DNA of 47,957 nt from JASLBX01 sp036374175 (GTDB taxonomy: Bacteria; Actinomycetota; Actinomycetes; Jiangellales; Jiangellaceae). The notes under the pieces are model-generated. The model was not told where the DNA came from. It saw only the letters and a list, made by a program, of their open reading frames with translations, and made no database searches. Each line of letters opens with the position of its first letter. The stretch's first letter is position 1. Where the stretch lies: positions 1 through 47,957 of the forward strand of contig DASUUH010000147.1 of the NCBI GenBank assembly GCA_036374175.1, given 5' to 3'. The position numbers and the translations under genes are program-made. Positions 8,030 to 16,787 of the stretch are shown piece by piece.

Positions 8030-9394
8030 GTGCGCGCACGACTCGTAGTGATCTTCACTATCCCGGGTGTGCTCCTGTTCCTGCTGCTTGGCGCGGCGTA
8101 CGCGGCCAGCGTGGCGCGCGGGGGCCAGCAGGAGATGTTCCTCGACCGGCTCAGCGACGCCGGATACCTCGTGGTCACCGCGCGGCAGTCGTTGACGGCG
8201 GAGGATCGGTCGATCGTGGCCGATGAGCTGCAGCGGTACAAGGATGTGTACGGCATCGGTGCGGCTGTGGTGAACCAGTCGGGGGACACATGGGCGACCA
8301 ACGGCCTCGACGTTCAATCGGTCGACGAGCGTCTGACCGCGCTGGCCGGCCGGCGCAATGAGCTGCCGGAGAGTTTCCTGCCCTGGCAGGTGGACCCTCT
8401 TGTGGTCGCCGAGCCGGTCTTCGACGGCAACGACCTCATCGGCGCCGTGGTGACCGCGTCCGACACGGATCGGCTGACCCGGGGCATCTGGTTGCAGTGG
8501 GGGACGCTGCTGGGTGGCGGCCTCGTGGCACTGACGCTCGCCATCGTGATCGCGAGCCGGTTGGCCGGCTGGGTGCTCCGGCCGGTCCGGGCGGTGGACA
8601 GCGCGATGGCCGAGATCGGCCGAGGGCAGCTCGGCGCCCGCATCCCCGAATCCACCGGACCACCGGAGCTGCGGCAGGTGATCGCGCGGTTCAATGAGAT
8701 GGCCGACAAGGTCGAGCAGCTGATGCACAAGCAGCAGGAGTTCGTCTCGAACGCCTCGCATGAGCTCCGCAATCCGCTGAATGCACTGCTGCTCCGGGTG
8801 GAGGACCTGGCGCTGGCTATGCCCAGCGACGATGCGGCCGAAATCGAGCATGTGCGCACCGAGGGCCAGCGGATGGCCCGCATTCTGGACGCGCTGCTGA
8901 TGCTGGCCCGCGACGAAGACATGGCGGCGGGCTCTGAGCCGGTCGAGGTCGCCGCCCTCGTGGCGCGGCGAATCGAGGGCTGGGCGCCGATCGCCCGCGA
9001 GAAGGCCGTCACGCTGCACCTGACCGGGTTGGACGAAGCGTGGGCCCGGGTCGATGAGATCGTGCTCGAGAGTGCGTTCGACGCGGTCGCCGATAATGCC
9101 GTGAAGTTCTCACCGGACAACGGACAGGTCGACGTCTCGATCACTGAGTCGGACGGGATGATCGAGGTCGGCGTGCGTGACTACGGGCCGGGACTGCCTG
9201 CCGACCAGATCGACAAGGCGACCGACCGGTTCTGGCGCAGCCCGGAGCACAGCCGGGTGCGGGGCTCAGGCCTGGGCCTGGCCATCGCGTCGGAGCTGCT
9301 CGACTCGGGTGGCGGTGAGCTGCGGCTCAGCCGGCCGGACGGGGGCGGCCTGCTGGTTTCACTTCGCGTCCCACGGCACGAGGAGGGGGCATGA
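8030..9394 (+). CDS. Sensor histidine kinase with HAMP domain
   Basis: A 454-residue kinase: transmembrane helix 1 at about 5-27, an extracytoplasmic sensor region of roughly 120 residues, helix 2 at about 153-178, HAMP at about 180-230 (SRLAGWVLRPVRAVD), HisKA with H244 in SNASHELRNPLN, and an HATPase domain (NAVKFSPDNGQ, VRDYGPGLP, GSGLGLAIASELL). The GTG start at 8030 is close behind the regulator stop. Its last codons overlap the next ATG as ATGA, so kinase and TAXI lipoprotein are translationally coupled. The extracytoplasmic loop is the natural place for contact with that lipoprotein. Confidence 0.92.
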   Translation: MRARLVVIFTIPGVLLFLLLGAAYAASVARGGQQEMFLDRLSDAGYLVVTARQSLTAEDRSIVADELQRYKDVYGIGAAVVNQSGDTWATNGLDVQSVDERLTALAGRRNELPESFLPWQVDPLVVAEPVFDGNDLIGAVVTASDTDRLTRGIWLQWGTLLGGGLVALTLAIVIASRLAGWVLRPVRAVDSAMAEIGRGQLGARIPESTGPPELRQVIARFNEMADKVEQLMHKQQEFVSNASHELRNPLNALLLRVEDLALAMPSDDAAEIEHVRTEGQRMARILDALLMLARDEDMAAGSEPVEVAALVARRIEGWAPIAREKAVTLHLTGLDEAWARVDEIVLESAFDAVADNAVKFSPDNGQVDVSITESDGMIEVGVRDYGPGLPADQIDKATDRFWRSPEHSRVRGSGLGLAIASELLDSGGGELRLSRPDGGGLLVSLRVPRHEEGA

Positions 9395-10365
9395 AGGTAC
9401 CGCTGACCGCTCGGCTGGCCGCACTGGCAGCAGTGACGATACTCGTCGGCTCGGGTTGCTTCGGCGGCGGCGGGGGCCGCGAGATATGGGCGACTGCGGA
9501 CCTGGAATCCGTGACGATATCCGGCGGCGGCACCACGGGCATCTATTACGGCTACGGCGGCACGTTCGGCGCCGTTCTGACCGACCGCTTCGGCATCGAG
9601 GCAACAGTGCTCGAGACCGGCGGGTCCATCGAGAATCTGGAGAACCTGGCCGCCGGAACCGCGCAGATCGCGTTCAGCGCAGCCGATGCCGCCGCCGACG
9701 CGACCGAAGGTCGCGAGCCGTTCACCGAGCCGCTGCCGGTTCGGGCGTTGGCCCGGGTGTACGACGACTTCGTCCACCTGATCGTGCTCGAATCGTCCGA
9801 CATCGGCGGGATCGAGGACCTACGCGGCCGCGTGGTCTCGTTCGGCGCCGAAGGATCGGGGACCGAACTCATCGCCGGGCGGCTGCTGGCCGTAGCCGGT
9901 GTGGATCAGGCCGATATCGATCGGCGGGCCCTCGGGATCGACGACTCGATAGCGGCCCTGCGCACAGGCGAGATCGAAGCGTTCTTCTGGTCCGGTGGGC
10001 TGCCGACGCCCGGCGTGGACGATCTGGCGGCGGAGGTGCCGATCCGGCTGCTGCCCTTGCGGCCGCTGGTCGAGCCGGTTCGAGCGGCATATGGCGGCGG
10101 GTACCGGCACGGCGTAGTGCCCGAGGGAACGTACGGGCTGGCCGGGGATGTCGCCACCATGGCCGTACCGAACTTCCTCATAGCGCATGCCGACCTGCCC
10201 GACGACGTGGCCTACGAGATCGTCTCGACGCTCTTCGACAGCCAGGCCGAGATGGCCGCCGAGGTCCCCGCGGCAGCGCTGCTGGACCGGGCCCGCGCCA
10301 TCTTCACCGAACCCGTCGAGCTGCATCCTGGAGCGCTGCGGTACTACCGCGACACCAAGGTATAG
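9391..10365 (+). CDS. TAXI-family (TRAP-type) solute-binding lipoprotein
   Basis: A 324-residue lipoprotein: basic start, hydrophobic stretch and lipobox LVGSGC with the lipidated Cys at 23. The mature part has TAXI hallmarks: SGGGTTGIYYGYGG, TGGSIENLENLAAGTAQIAF, LRGRVVSFGAEGSGTE and an Asp-rich repeat region. TAXI proteins normally feed a TRAP permease made of a large and a small membrane subunit; no permease gene lies next to this one. Coupling to a sensor kinase by ATGA overlap suggests that it presents a ligand to the kinase rather than, or as well as, to a transporter. The ligand is unknown; family members bind small carboxylates or amino acids. Confidence 0.88.
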   Translation: MKVPLTARLAALAAVTILVGSGCFGGGGGREIWATADLESVTISGGGTTGIYYGYGGTFGAVLTDRFGIEATVLETGGSIENLENLAAGTAQIAFSAADAAADATEGREPFTEPLPVRALARVYDDFVHLIVLESSDIGGIEDLRGRVVSFGAEGSGTELIAGRLLAVAGVDQADIDRRALGIDDSIAALRTGEIEAFFWSGGLPTPGVDDLAAEVPIRLLPLRPLVEPVRAAYGGGYRHGVVPEGTYGLAGDVATMAVPNFLIAHADLPDDVAYEIVSTLFDSQAEMAAEVPAAALLDRARAIFTEPVELHPGALRYYRDTKV

Positions 10366-10413
10366 CCCCTTCCTACGCACGGTTGGCTGGGGTGGGGCAC
10401 TAGGCTCGTCGGC

Positions 10414-10824
10414 GTGGGACTGGTGGACCGAGTGAAGGCGCTGTTCGGTAGCTCGGACGCTCCTGACGCGGATGAGCCGGTCGTGCTCCCTGTCGATTTG
10501 CCGGCGCGCCGGGCGCAGCTCGAGGACCTCGAGAACGCGCTACGCGAGCTGGCCCGCGCGATGGCGGGGGACGAGGAGCGATGGGCCAATCCGGGCTGGC
10601 GTGGGCGCATCGACGACCTGCGGTTCGCCGCGAATGAAGCCGCCAAGCTCAGCCGCACCGAGTTCGACCGGGCGGCGCTTCAGGACCTCGCTGCCGAAGT
10701 CCGTCCCCTCTACGGCGGCGGCAACGTGCCGGAAGAATACGCGCCCTACCAAACGGAGCACGATCGGGTGCTCGCCGCGGCGGCCGCCCTTCGTGAGCAG
10801 CTGCCCACTGAGCCGGAGGGCTGA
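10414..10824 (+). CDS. Conserved small cytosolic protein, unknown function
   Basis: 136 residues, GTG start (GLVDRVKALFG). The body is acidic and predicted largely helical (RRAQLEDLENALRELARAMAG, EFDRAALQDLAAEVRPLYGGG), with no signal peptide, membrane segment or catalytic motif I recognise. Codon use matches the neighbours, and the frame is clean. A TAGGCT box ends 7 nt before the GTG, which would give a leaderless mRNA. It is probably transcribed alone; the next gene has its own promoter inside the last codons of this one. Confidence 0.7.
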   Translation: MGLVDRVKALFGSSDAPDADEPVVLPVDLPARRAQLEDLENALRELARAMAGDEERWANPGWRGRIDDLRFAANEAAKLSRTEFDRAALQDLAAEVRPLYGGGNVPEEYAPYQTEHDRVLAAAAALREQLPTEPEG

Positions 10825-10849
10825 CGTTACCGCGCGCCAGATCTATTGT
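10821..10849 (+). promoter_or_regulatory. Sigma-70-type promoter giving a leaderless mRNA
   Basis: CTGACG (10821-10826) and TATTGT (10844-10849) are spaced by 17 bp. Seven bases later is the ATG at 10857, so transcription should begin at or next to the A of the start codon. This supports 10857 over the in-frame GTG at 10848. The -35 lies within the stop region of the previous gene. Confidence 0.6.
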
Positions 10850-10856
10850 GGTGCGC

Positions 10857-12923
10857 ATGGCCGAGTCGCTCGGCACGATCGGTGACGCGCTGGCGCACCA
10901 GCGCCGGGTGCGATTCGTCGGGCGGGAGCCGGAGCTCGAACTCGTCCGGGCCGCCTTCGATGGAGCGCAACAGCAATGTCGAGTGGTATACGTCCACGGG
11001 CCCGCGGGAATCGGCAAGTCGACCTTGCTGGATCGAATCGCCGAGATGGCCGTGGCCGCCAAGGCAGATGTTGTTCGCCACGTCCCTGATGCCGGCCCGC
11101 CGTCGCAGGCTGAGCTGGCCGCGGCCATCCGTCGCGGTGCTGATGACCGCCCGGCACGGCGGGTCGTGCTGATCGACTTGTACGAGCGCCTGTCGAGACT
11201 CGACGACTGGATCCGCGACGACCTGCTGCCCAGTCTCCCGATGTCGACCTTGATCGTCATCGCCGGACGGAGGCCGCCTAGCGCGGGCTGGCGGGCCGAC
11301 CCTGCGTGGCGAGGACTGCTTCACGTCATTTCGCTGCGCAACCTCAGCCGCGGCGAAAGCCGGCAGTACCTGGATCTGCACGGAATCGACTCCACACGTC
11401 ACGACCAGCTGTACGAGATAGCTCATGGACATCCGCTGGGCCTCTCGCTCGTGGCCGATGTCGTCGCGCGCGGTGGTGAGGTCGCGGCTGGCGGCCGGGC
11501 CACTGCGTTACCACCGGACGTGGTGGGCGCGCTGGTACGGCGGTTCGTGGACGTGACCCCGACCGACATTCAGCGCCGGGCACTGGGAGCATGCGCGCTG
11601 GCCCGGGTGACCTCCGAGGCGCTGCTGCGCGATGTGGTCGGCGAAGGCGACGCTGCCGAACTGTTCGATTGGCTGCGAGAGCTGTCCTTCGTCGAGTCCG
11701 GACCGGACGGGCTGTACCCACACGAGCTGGCCCGTGACGTCCTCGACGTGGAACTTCGGTGGCGCGATCCGGACGGTTACAAGGTGACGTTCCGCCGGGT
11801 CCGCGACCACGTCCACCGCAGGTTGGTCGGCAGCCACGGCAGGGAGCAGCAACGGGCCATATTTGACGAGAAGTATTTGTTCCGAAACGTGCCAAGTACC
11901 CATGCTCCGATCGATTGGTCGGTGTGGGGCCAGCACTATCCGGAGCGTGCGGACGCCGGCGACCATGATCAGATTGTGGACCTGGTCAGGGGGTGGGAAG
12001 GCCAGGAGGCCGCGGAGATCGCGGAGAGGTGGTTGGCCCTGCAGCCGGATGGCTTCTTCGTCCTGCGGCGCCAGGACGGCTCGGTTGGCGGCGTCATCGG
12101 CCTGATCGAGCTGACTACCGCGTCCGCCGAAGCCCTTGCCACCGATCCAGGAGCACAAGCCGCGTGGCAGTTCGTCCAGCGGCACCGACCTGCCAGGGCG
12201 GGTGAGGTCGTGGAGCTGACTCGTTTCGTCATCGATCGGGACGCCTACCAGGGTCCGTCGCCAACCATCAACGCCACGCCGATCCTCGCCATCCAGCGTT
12301 GCCTGGAGCAGCCGAATCTTGCGTGGGGCTTACTCACCGTTTCCGAGCCGGAGCGGTGGGACAGGTACTTCGCCGCCACCGACCTCCCGCGGGTAGCAGG
12401 AGCCGACTTCGTCGTGGGCGGCCACCGGTTCGGGCTGTTCGCCCACGACTTTCGGCAGGTGCCCGTCGACGCGTGGCTCGAGTTGGTGACCGAGCGCGCC
12501 CTTGCCCGCGATGCAACAATGCCGCCGCGGCGACGAGTCGAGTCGCTTGTGCTGTCCAAAGAGGATTTCGACGACGCCGTCCGCCAGGCGCTGCGCCACC
12601 TACATCGTCCTGATCTGCTCGCCCGCAACCCGTTGCTGCGCTCCCGCGTCCTCCGCGATCGGGTTACAGACCGTGAGCCGGATGCGCTGGACCTCGAAGC
12701 TTTGCTGAGTGACTCGCTCGACGTGCTGCGCGCAAATGCACGCGACGACAAGATGTTCAGAGCGGTTGAGCAGACGTACGTCCGCTCAGCGACCACCCAG
12801 GAGGCGGCTGCCGAAGCGCTCGGTGTCCCGTTCAGCACGTACCGTCGCCACCTTTTCCGCGGGATCGAGCGCGTGACGGCACGGCTGTGGGACTTGGAGG
12901 TGTACGGCACTGAGCATCGGTGA
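10857..12923 (+). CDS. P-loop ATPase / acetyltransferase-like / HTH fusion regulator
   Basis: 688 residues in three parts. (1) A STAND/AAA-type ATPase: RRVRFVGREPELELV, Walker A HGPAGIGKST (47-56), Walker B-like RVVLIDLYE near 102-110 and winged-helix-like sequence to about 330. (2) About 345-540: GNAT-like acetyltransferase sequence (GFFVLRRQDGSVGGVIGLIEL, GEVVELTRFVID, WGLLTVSEPERWDRYFAATDL). (3) A C-terminal sigma-region-4-like helix-turn-helix (TTQEAAAEALGVPFSTYRRH). No receiver or LuxR domain is visible. It probably works as an ATP-dependent switch regulating transcription, with the middle domain sensing or modifying something. The assignment of the middle part is by pattern only. Confidence 0.78.
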   Translation: MAESLGTIGDALAHQRRVRFVGREPELELVRAAFDGAQQQCRVVYVHGPAGIGKSTLLDRIAEMAVAAKADVVRHVPDAGPPSQAELAAAIRRGADDRPARRVVLIDLYERLSRLDDWIRDDLLPSLPMSTLIVIAGRRPPSAGWRADPAWRGLLHVISLRNLSRGESRQYLDLHGIDSTRHDQLYEIAHGHPLGLSLVADVVARGGEVAAGGRATALPPDVVGALVRRFVDVTPTDIQRRALGACALARVTSEALLRDVVGEGDAAELFDWLRELSFVESGPDGLYPHELARDVLDVELRWRDPDGYKVTFRRVRDHVHRRLVGSHGREQQRAIFDEKYLFRNVPSTHAPIDWSVWGQHYPERADAGDHDQIVDLVRGWEGQEAAEIAERWLALQPDGFFVLRRQDGSVGGVIGLIELTTASAEALATDPGAQAAWQFVQRHRPARAGEVVELTRFVIDRDAYQGPSPTINATPILAIQRCLEQPNLAWGLLTVSEPERWDRYFAATDLPRVAGADFVVGGHRFGLFAHDFRQVPVDAWLELVTERALARDATMPPRRRVESLVLSKEDFDDAVRQALRHLHRPDLLARNPLLRSRVLRDRVTDREPDALDLEALLSDSLDVLRANARDDKMFRAVEQTYVRSATTQEAAAEALGVPFSTYRRHLFRGIERVTARLWDLEVYGTEHR

Positions 12924-13002
12924 GCACGACTGAGCAGTGCTTGGTCTGGCGAGCGCGCGGGTTTCTGGCCCACGGTGGTCTCCACCGGACGGAGGACCAG
13001 CT

Positions 13003-13398
13003 ATGACACACCGCAACGAAGAACTGCTCCGCGAGTACTTCAAAGCCGCCGAGAACGGTGACATCGCCACCCTGAACGAACTGTTCGCCGACGACGTTGT
13101 CGCCCACGCGGCGGGGAACCACGAGCTATCTGCCGATTACCGCGGCAAAGAGGCTGTCTTCGGCTTCTTCGGCCGCCTCGCCGAACTGTCCGGCGGGACC
13201 GCGCGGCTGGCGCTTCGCGACGCCATCGCCGACGACTCGTTCGCCGTGGCTCTTGTTGATGCGTACGGGCGAGTCGGCGACAACGTGATCGAAGGTGAGC
13301 CGACGGTGATGGTGCTTCGGATCGCAGACGGCCGGTTCGTCGAATTGTGGAGCCACCATTACGACCAGCCGAAGATGGACGCGCTCTGGTCGTCGTGA
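13003..13398 (+). CDS. SnoaL-like / NTF2-fold protein
   Basis: 131 residues with the usual SnoaL/ketosteroid-isomerase-like layout: an N-terminal helix pair (ELLREYFKAAENGD), the LFADDVVAHAAG strand, YRGKEAVFGFFGRL, and the sheet ending VMVLRIADGRFVELWSHHYDQPKMDALWS. The fold holds a hydrophobic pocket used by isomerases, cyclases and limonene-epoxide-hydrolase relatives; residues alone do not tell which. Shine-Dalgarno GGAGGAC precedes the ATG. The frame is open further upstream but without a start of equal quality. It may belong with the oxidative genes that follow at 16.4-18 kb. Confidence 0.85.
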   Translation: MTHRNEELLREYFKAAENGDIATLNELFADDVVAHAAGNHELSADYRGKEAVFGFFGRLAELSGGTARLALRDAIADDSFAVALVDAYGRVGDNVIEGEPTVMVLRIADGRFVELWSHHYDQPKMDALWSS

Positions 13399-13450
13399 CG
13401 GCGGAGCTGGCGGCTGTACGTGCGGCTCGTCGTCGGCCACACTGTCCAAT

Positions 13451-16282
13451 GTGCCGGGTTCGGTGCGGCTCAGCAGCGATGCTCTTGTCGGGCGCGACGA
13501 GGAGCTGAGCGACGCTGCCGCTGTGCTGGGCGATTTGCCGGAAGGCCGGCCGGGTGTCGTCGTCGTGAGCGGACCGGCCGGGATCGGCAAGACTCGTTTC
13601 GCCGCGACCCTGGCCGACCGGCTGCGCACGGACCGGATCCGGGTCCTGGCGGGAGCGTGCCTCGATATGGGCGCCGGCGCGCCGCCGTTTTCAGCGCTCA
13701 TCGCAGCGTTCCGCAGCGTCGACCCGCCGGCGGTGCAGCTGCTCGACGCGTTGACCGGTGCCATCGACATGCGCCGGTCCCGACTGTTCGAGCTGTTGCG
13801 CAGCACGGTCGTCGCTCTCGCCCGGCGGCGGCCGACCGTCCTGGTCGTAGAAGACCTGCACTGGTCGGACCGGGTCACCAGAGACGCCCTGCTGTACCTG
13901 TGCGCGATGGCGCGAGACGGCCGGTGGGGGCTGCTGTTGACATTCCGGGAGGACGAGGTCGCCGCCCGGCCGGCGGTGCACGATCTGCTGGACGCGTTGC
14001 GCCGCGACACGCTCGCCCACCTCAGCCTGGACGCGCTTGCCCCACCGGAGGTGGCCAGCCAAATCGCGAGCATCACCGGGGCGGAGCCGGCCGGGCCGGA
14101 CGTCGAGCGGGTGTTCCGCCGAAGTGGCGGCGTCCCACTGCTGGTGGAGGAGGTCCTCGCGGCCGACGCGGCCGGCCTTTCGGGCGTGCCCGCGCACCTG
14201 CGCGACTGGTACCTCGCCAGAGTGAGGCGGCTCGGCGCGAGAACCGCCCGCGCTGTGGAGGTCGTGGCCGTTCTCGGAGAAAGTTGCGGCGAGCGGCTGG
14301 TGGCCACCACGCTCGGGATTGAGCGCACGGCAGCGGCCGCGGCGCTGGACCAAGCGGTCGCTGCCGATGTCCTGGTGCCGCACGGCCAGCGGTACCGGAT
14401 GCGGCACGAACTGCTCCGCGACGCGGTATACGACGCCCTACCGCCGGCCCGGCGGCGACGGCTGCACAGCAGGATCGCCACGGTGCTGGCCACGGCACCG
14501 CAACCGGACGCTGCCGCGCTCGCGCACCACTGGTACGAAGCCGACGAGCCGGTCCAAGCGGCACTGGCGAACCTCGAAGCCGCGGCGCTCGCCGAACGAG
14601 TGCACGCCCCCATGGAGCAACGCACCTACCTGCGCCGGGTGCTGGAGCACTTCGACGCGTTGCCGGCCGAGCGGGCTCAAGCCGTGGGCGGGCGCGCGGC
14701 GTTGCTGGCCCGAGCCGCCGAAGCCGCGTTCCTGGGCGGTGCGTTCGACCAAGCGGTGGCACTGGCTGAAGCAAGCATCAGCCAGACACTCGAGCCGGCC
14801 GACCTGGCCGTCCGATGGGAGCGGCTGGCGCGGTATCACTGGGTCAACGCCGAGGGGTCCGGCGCGCAGCATGCGCACGAGCGTTCGCTCGAGCAGCTGC
14901 GAGCCGATGCACCGCCGTCGGTTCGGTCGCAGGTGCTGTCCGGTTACGCCTGGTACCTATCGATGGCCGGCCGGACGGCCGAGGCCGCACCATGGTCAGA
15001 TCGGGCTGTCGATGCCGCCGGTGACAGCCGGATACCGGTTGACCGGTGCCGAGCGTTGCTCGCTTGGGGGCTGGCGCGGTCAGGCGACCAGGCCGGGCTG
15101 GACGCCTTGTGGGAGGCCCGTGCCCTCGCGGTGCAGTGCGACACCGGCGACGAGCTCGGTCGGGCCCATGCGGCGCTCGACGTGGTACTCCGACAGCAGG
15201 GCCGCACGAGAGAACGCGAGCCGGTGCTTCGGGATGGATACGCCTACGCGGCCGCGCACGGCATGACAGGGTCGTACGGCCGCGTGATGACTTATCTGCT
15301 GGCAGGGGTCTTGGTCGACTTCGGGCGATGGGACGAGGCTCACGAGATGGTTGCCGCGTCCGTGCGTGATGCCACCGGCACACCCGCGATGTTCGCTCAC
15401 GCCTACCGCGCCCGGCTTGCCGCGGCTCGTGGTGACGAGTCGACGCTGAAAGAGGCCATTGACCGGGTGACGACGTTGTCCGAAGGCTTGCCACAGCAGC
15501 CGATTCCGCTGGCGACGGCCCTGTGCGCCCGGGCGGCGTGGTGCTTGTGGTCCGGTGAAGTCACCGAGGCGTTCGAGTATGCAGCGCGGGCAGTGGAGCT
15601 GACCGCTGACCCGTTGTGCGCAGGGGAGGCACGCGCGCTCTCCGCCCGTGCGGTCGCCGACCAGGCGGAGCGGGCCGGTGCCTACCACGATGGCGAGCCT
15701 GCGGCGGAGGCCGGCGGCCAAGCCGATGGCGACGTCCCGGCGCACCATCCGCGGGTCACGGCGTTCGGCGCAACAAGGGCGGCCGAGTCGGCCAGGCGGG
15801 CCGGCCGGCGCGAACCCGAGCCCTGGCGCGCTGCGGTCTCGGCCTGGGACGAGGCGGGGGACCCGTACTGGGCCGCCTACTGCCGGTGGCGGCTGGCCAA
15901 GGCCCTGCTCGCCACCCGCACGGGACGCAATGAGGCCGCCGGAGAGCTGGAGATGGCACGCGACGCGGCGGCCCGGCTCGACGCTCGACCGTTGCTGCAC
16001 GCGATCGACGAGTTGGTGTCCGCCGCGAAGCTCAACATCGCGACGGCTCGCCCGCCGGCCGGCGCCACCGCACGCGCAGCCGATCTGGGCCTGACATACC
16101 GGGAACTCGAGATCCTTCCGCTGTTGGTGGCCGGACGGACCAACGGCGAGATCGCGCAGGTGCTGGTCATCAGCCCGCGCACGGTCGGAGTCCACGTGTC
16201 ACGGATCTTGCACAAGCTGGGGGCTGCCCGCCGAACCGAGGCGGCCGACATTGCGCGCCGCCGCGGTCTGGTTCCGGGTTGA
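13451..16282 (+). CDS. LAL-type LuxR-family transcriptional regulator
   Basis: 943 residues, typical of the large ATP-binding LuxR (MalT-like) regulators of actinomycetes. Walker A is SGPAGIGKTRF (40-50) and Walker B TVLVVEDLHWSD (about 128-139). A long Ala/Arg/Leu-rich TPR-like region follows, then a GerE helix-turn-helix at the C-terminus (LTYRELEILPLLVAGRTNGE, VLVISPRTVGVHVSRILHKLGA). The GTG start lies 7 nt after CACACT, so translation may be leaderless. In actinomycetes LAL proteins often activate specialised-metabolite or catabolic clusters. Here the obvious candidates are the monooxygenase genes immediately downstream on the same strand. Confidence 0.93.
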   Translation: MPGSVRLSSDALVGRDEELSDAAAVLGDLPEGRPGVVVVSGPAGIGKTRFAATLADRLRTDRIRVLAGACLDMGAGAPPFSALIAAFRSVDPPAVQLLDALTGAIDMRRSRLFELLRSTVVALARRRPTVLVVEDLHWSDRVTRDALLYLCAMARDGRWGLLLTFREDEVAARPAVHDLLDALRRDTLAHLSLDALAPPEVASQIASITGAEPAGPDVERVFRRSGGVPLLVEEVLAADAAGLSGVPAHLRDWYLARVRRLGARTARAVEVVAVLGESCGERLVATTLGIERTAAAAALDQAVAADVLVPHGQRYRMRHELLRDAVYDALPPARRRRLHSRIATVLATAPQPDAAALAHHWYEADEPVQAALANLEAAALAERVHAPMEQRTYLRRVLEHFDALPAERAQAVGGRAALLARAAEAAFLGGAFDQAVALAEASISQTLEPADLAVRWERLARYHWVNAEGSGAQHAHERSLEQLRADAPPSVRSQVLSGYAWYLSMAGRTAEAAPWSDRAVDAAGDSRIPVDRCRALLAWGLARSGDQAGLDALWEARALAVQCDTGDELGRAHAALDVVLRQQGRTREREPVLRDGYAYAAAHGMTGSYGRVMTYLLAGVLVDFGRWDEAHEMVAASVRDATGTPAMFAHAYRARLAAARGDESTLKEAIDRVTTLSEGLPQQPIPLATALCARAAWCLWSGEVTEAFEYAARAVELTADPLCAGEARALSARAVADQAERAGAYHDGEPAAEAGGQADGDVPAHHPRVTAFGATRAAESARRAGRREPEPWRAAVSAWDEAGDPYWAAYCRWRLAKALLATRTGRNEAAGELEMARDAAARLDARPLLHAIDELVSAAKLNIATARPPAGATARAADLGLTYRELEILPLLVAGRTNGEIAQVLVISPRTVGVHVSRILHKLGAARRTEAADIARRRGLVPG

Positions 16283-16387
16283 CCGGCGGCGGTGCCGCCT
16301 CAAGATACGTCGTTCGACAGATGTGTTGCAGATGCTGCGCTCCTAGCGTCGGGAAGCAAGACACCACTCGAGGAGGAGGTAGCTCCA

Positions 16388-16780
16388 ATGTCCGGACCAC
16401 TCATCTTCATTTCGCACTCCAAGGTCAAGCCCGGCAAGCTGGCTGAGTACCAGGAGCACGTCACAGAGGCGGCTGACCTGGTGGAATCCAACGAGCCGCG
16501 GATGATCGCGTTCAACAGCTACGCGTCGGAGGACGGTACGGACGTCTCGACCGTGCAAGTGCATCCCGATGCGGAGTCGCTGGACGTTCACCTGAAGATC
16601 TTCACCGAGAATCTCCAGGCGAAGGCGTTCGGTGCACTCGACAGCTCCGAGGTTAACGTGTACGGCGAGCCGAGCGAGTCCGCACGCCAACAACTGGAGC
16701 AGATGGCCGCGATGACCGGTATCCGGGTGCGGATCGTGCCGGTGCACCAAGGCGGCTTCCTGCGCCCGCAGCCATTGTGA
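16388..16780 (+). CDS. Antibiotic-biosynthesis-monooxygenase-like (dimeric alpha-beta barrel) protein
   Basis: 130 residues starting LIFISHSKVKPGKLAEYQEH, with the strand-helix-strand order of ABM/EthD-like dimeric alpha/beta barrels and a conserved-looking stretch VSTVQVHPDAESLDVHL. Such proteins act as small cofactor-free monooxygenases or as polyketide-type helpers, and many are unassigned. Shine-Dalgarno GAGGAGGTAG lies upstream of the ATG; this fixes the start although the frame stays open further upstream. The next gene begins 7 bp after the stop, so the pair is an operon. Confidence 0.8.
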   Translation: MSGPLIFISHSKVKPGKLAEYQEHVTEAADLVESNEPRMIAFNSYASEDGTDVSTVQVHPDAESLDVHLKIFTENLQAKAFGALDSSEVNVYGEPSESARQQLEQMAAMTGIRVRIVPVHQGGFLRPQPL

Positions 16781-16787
16781 GCCAGCC

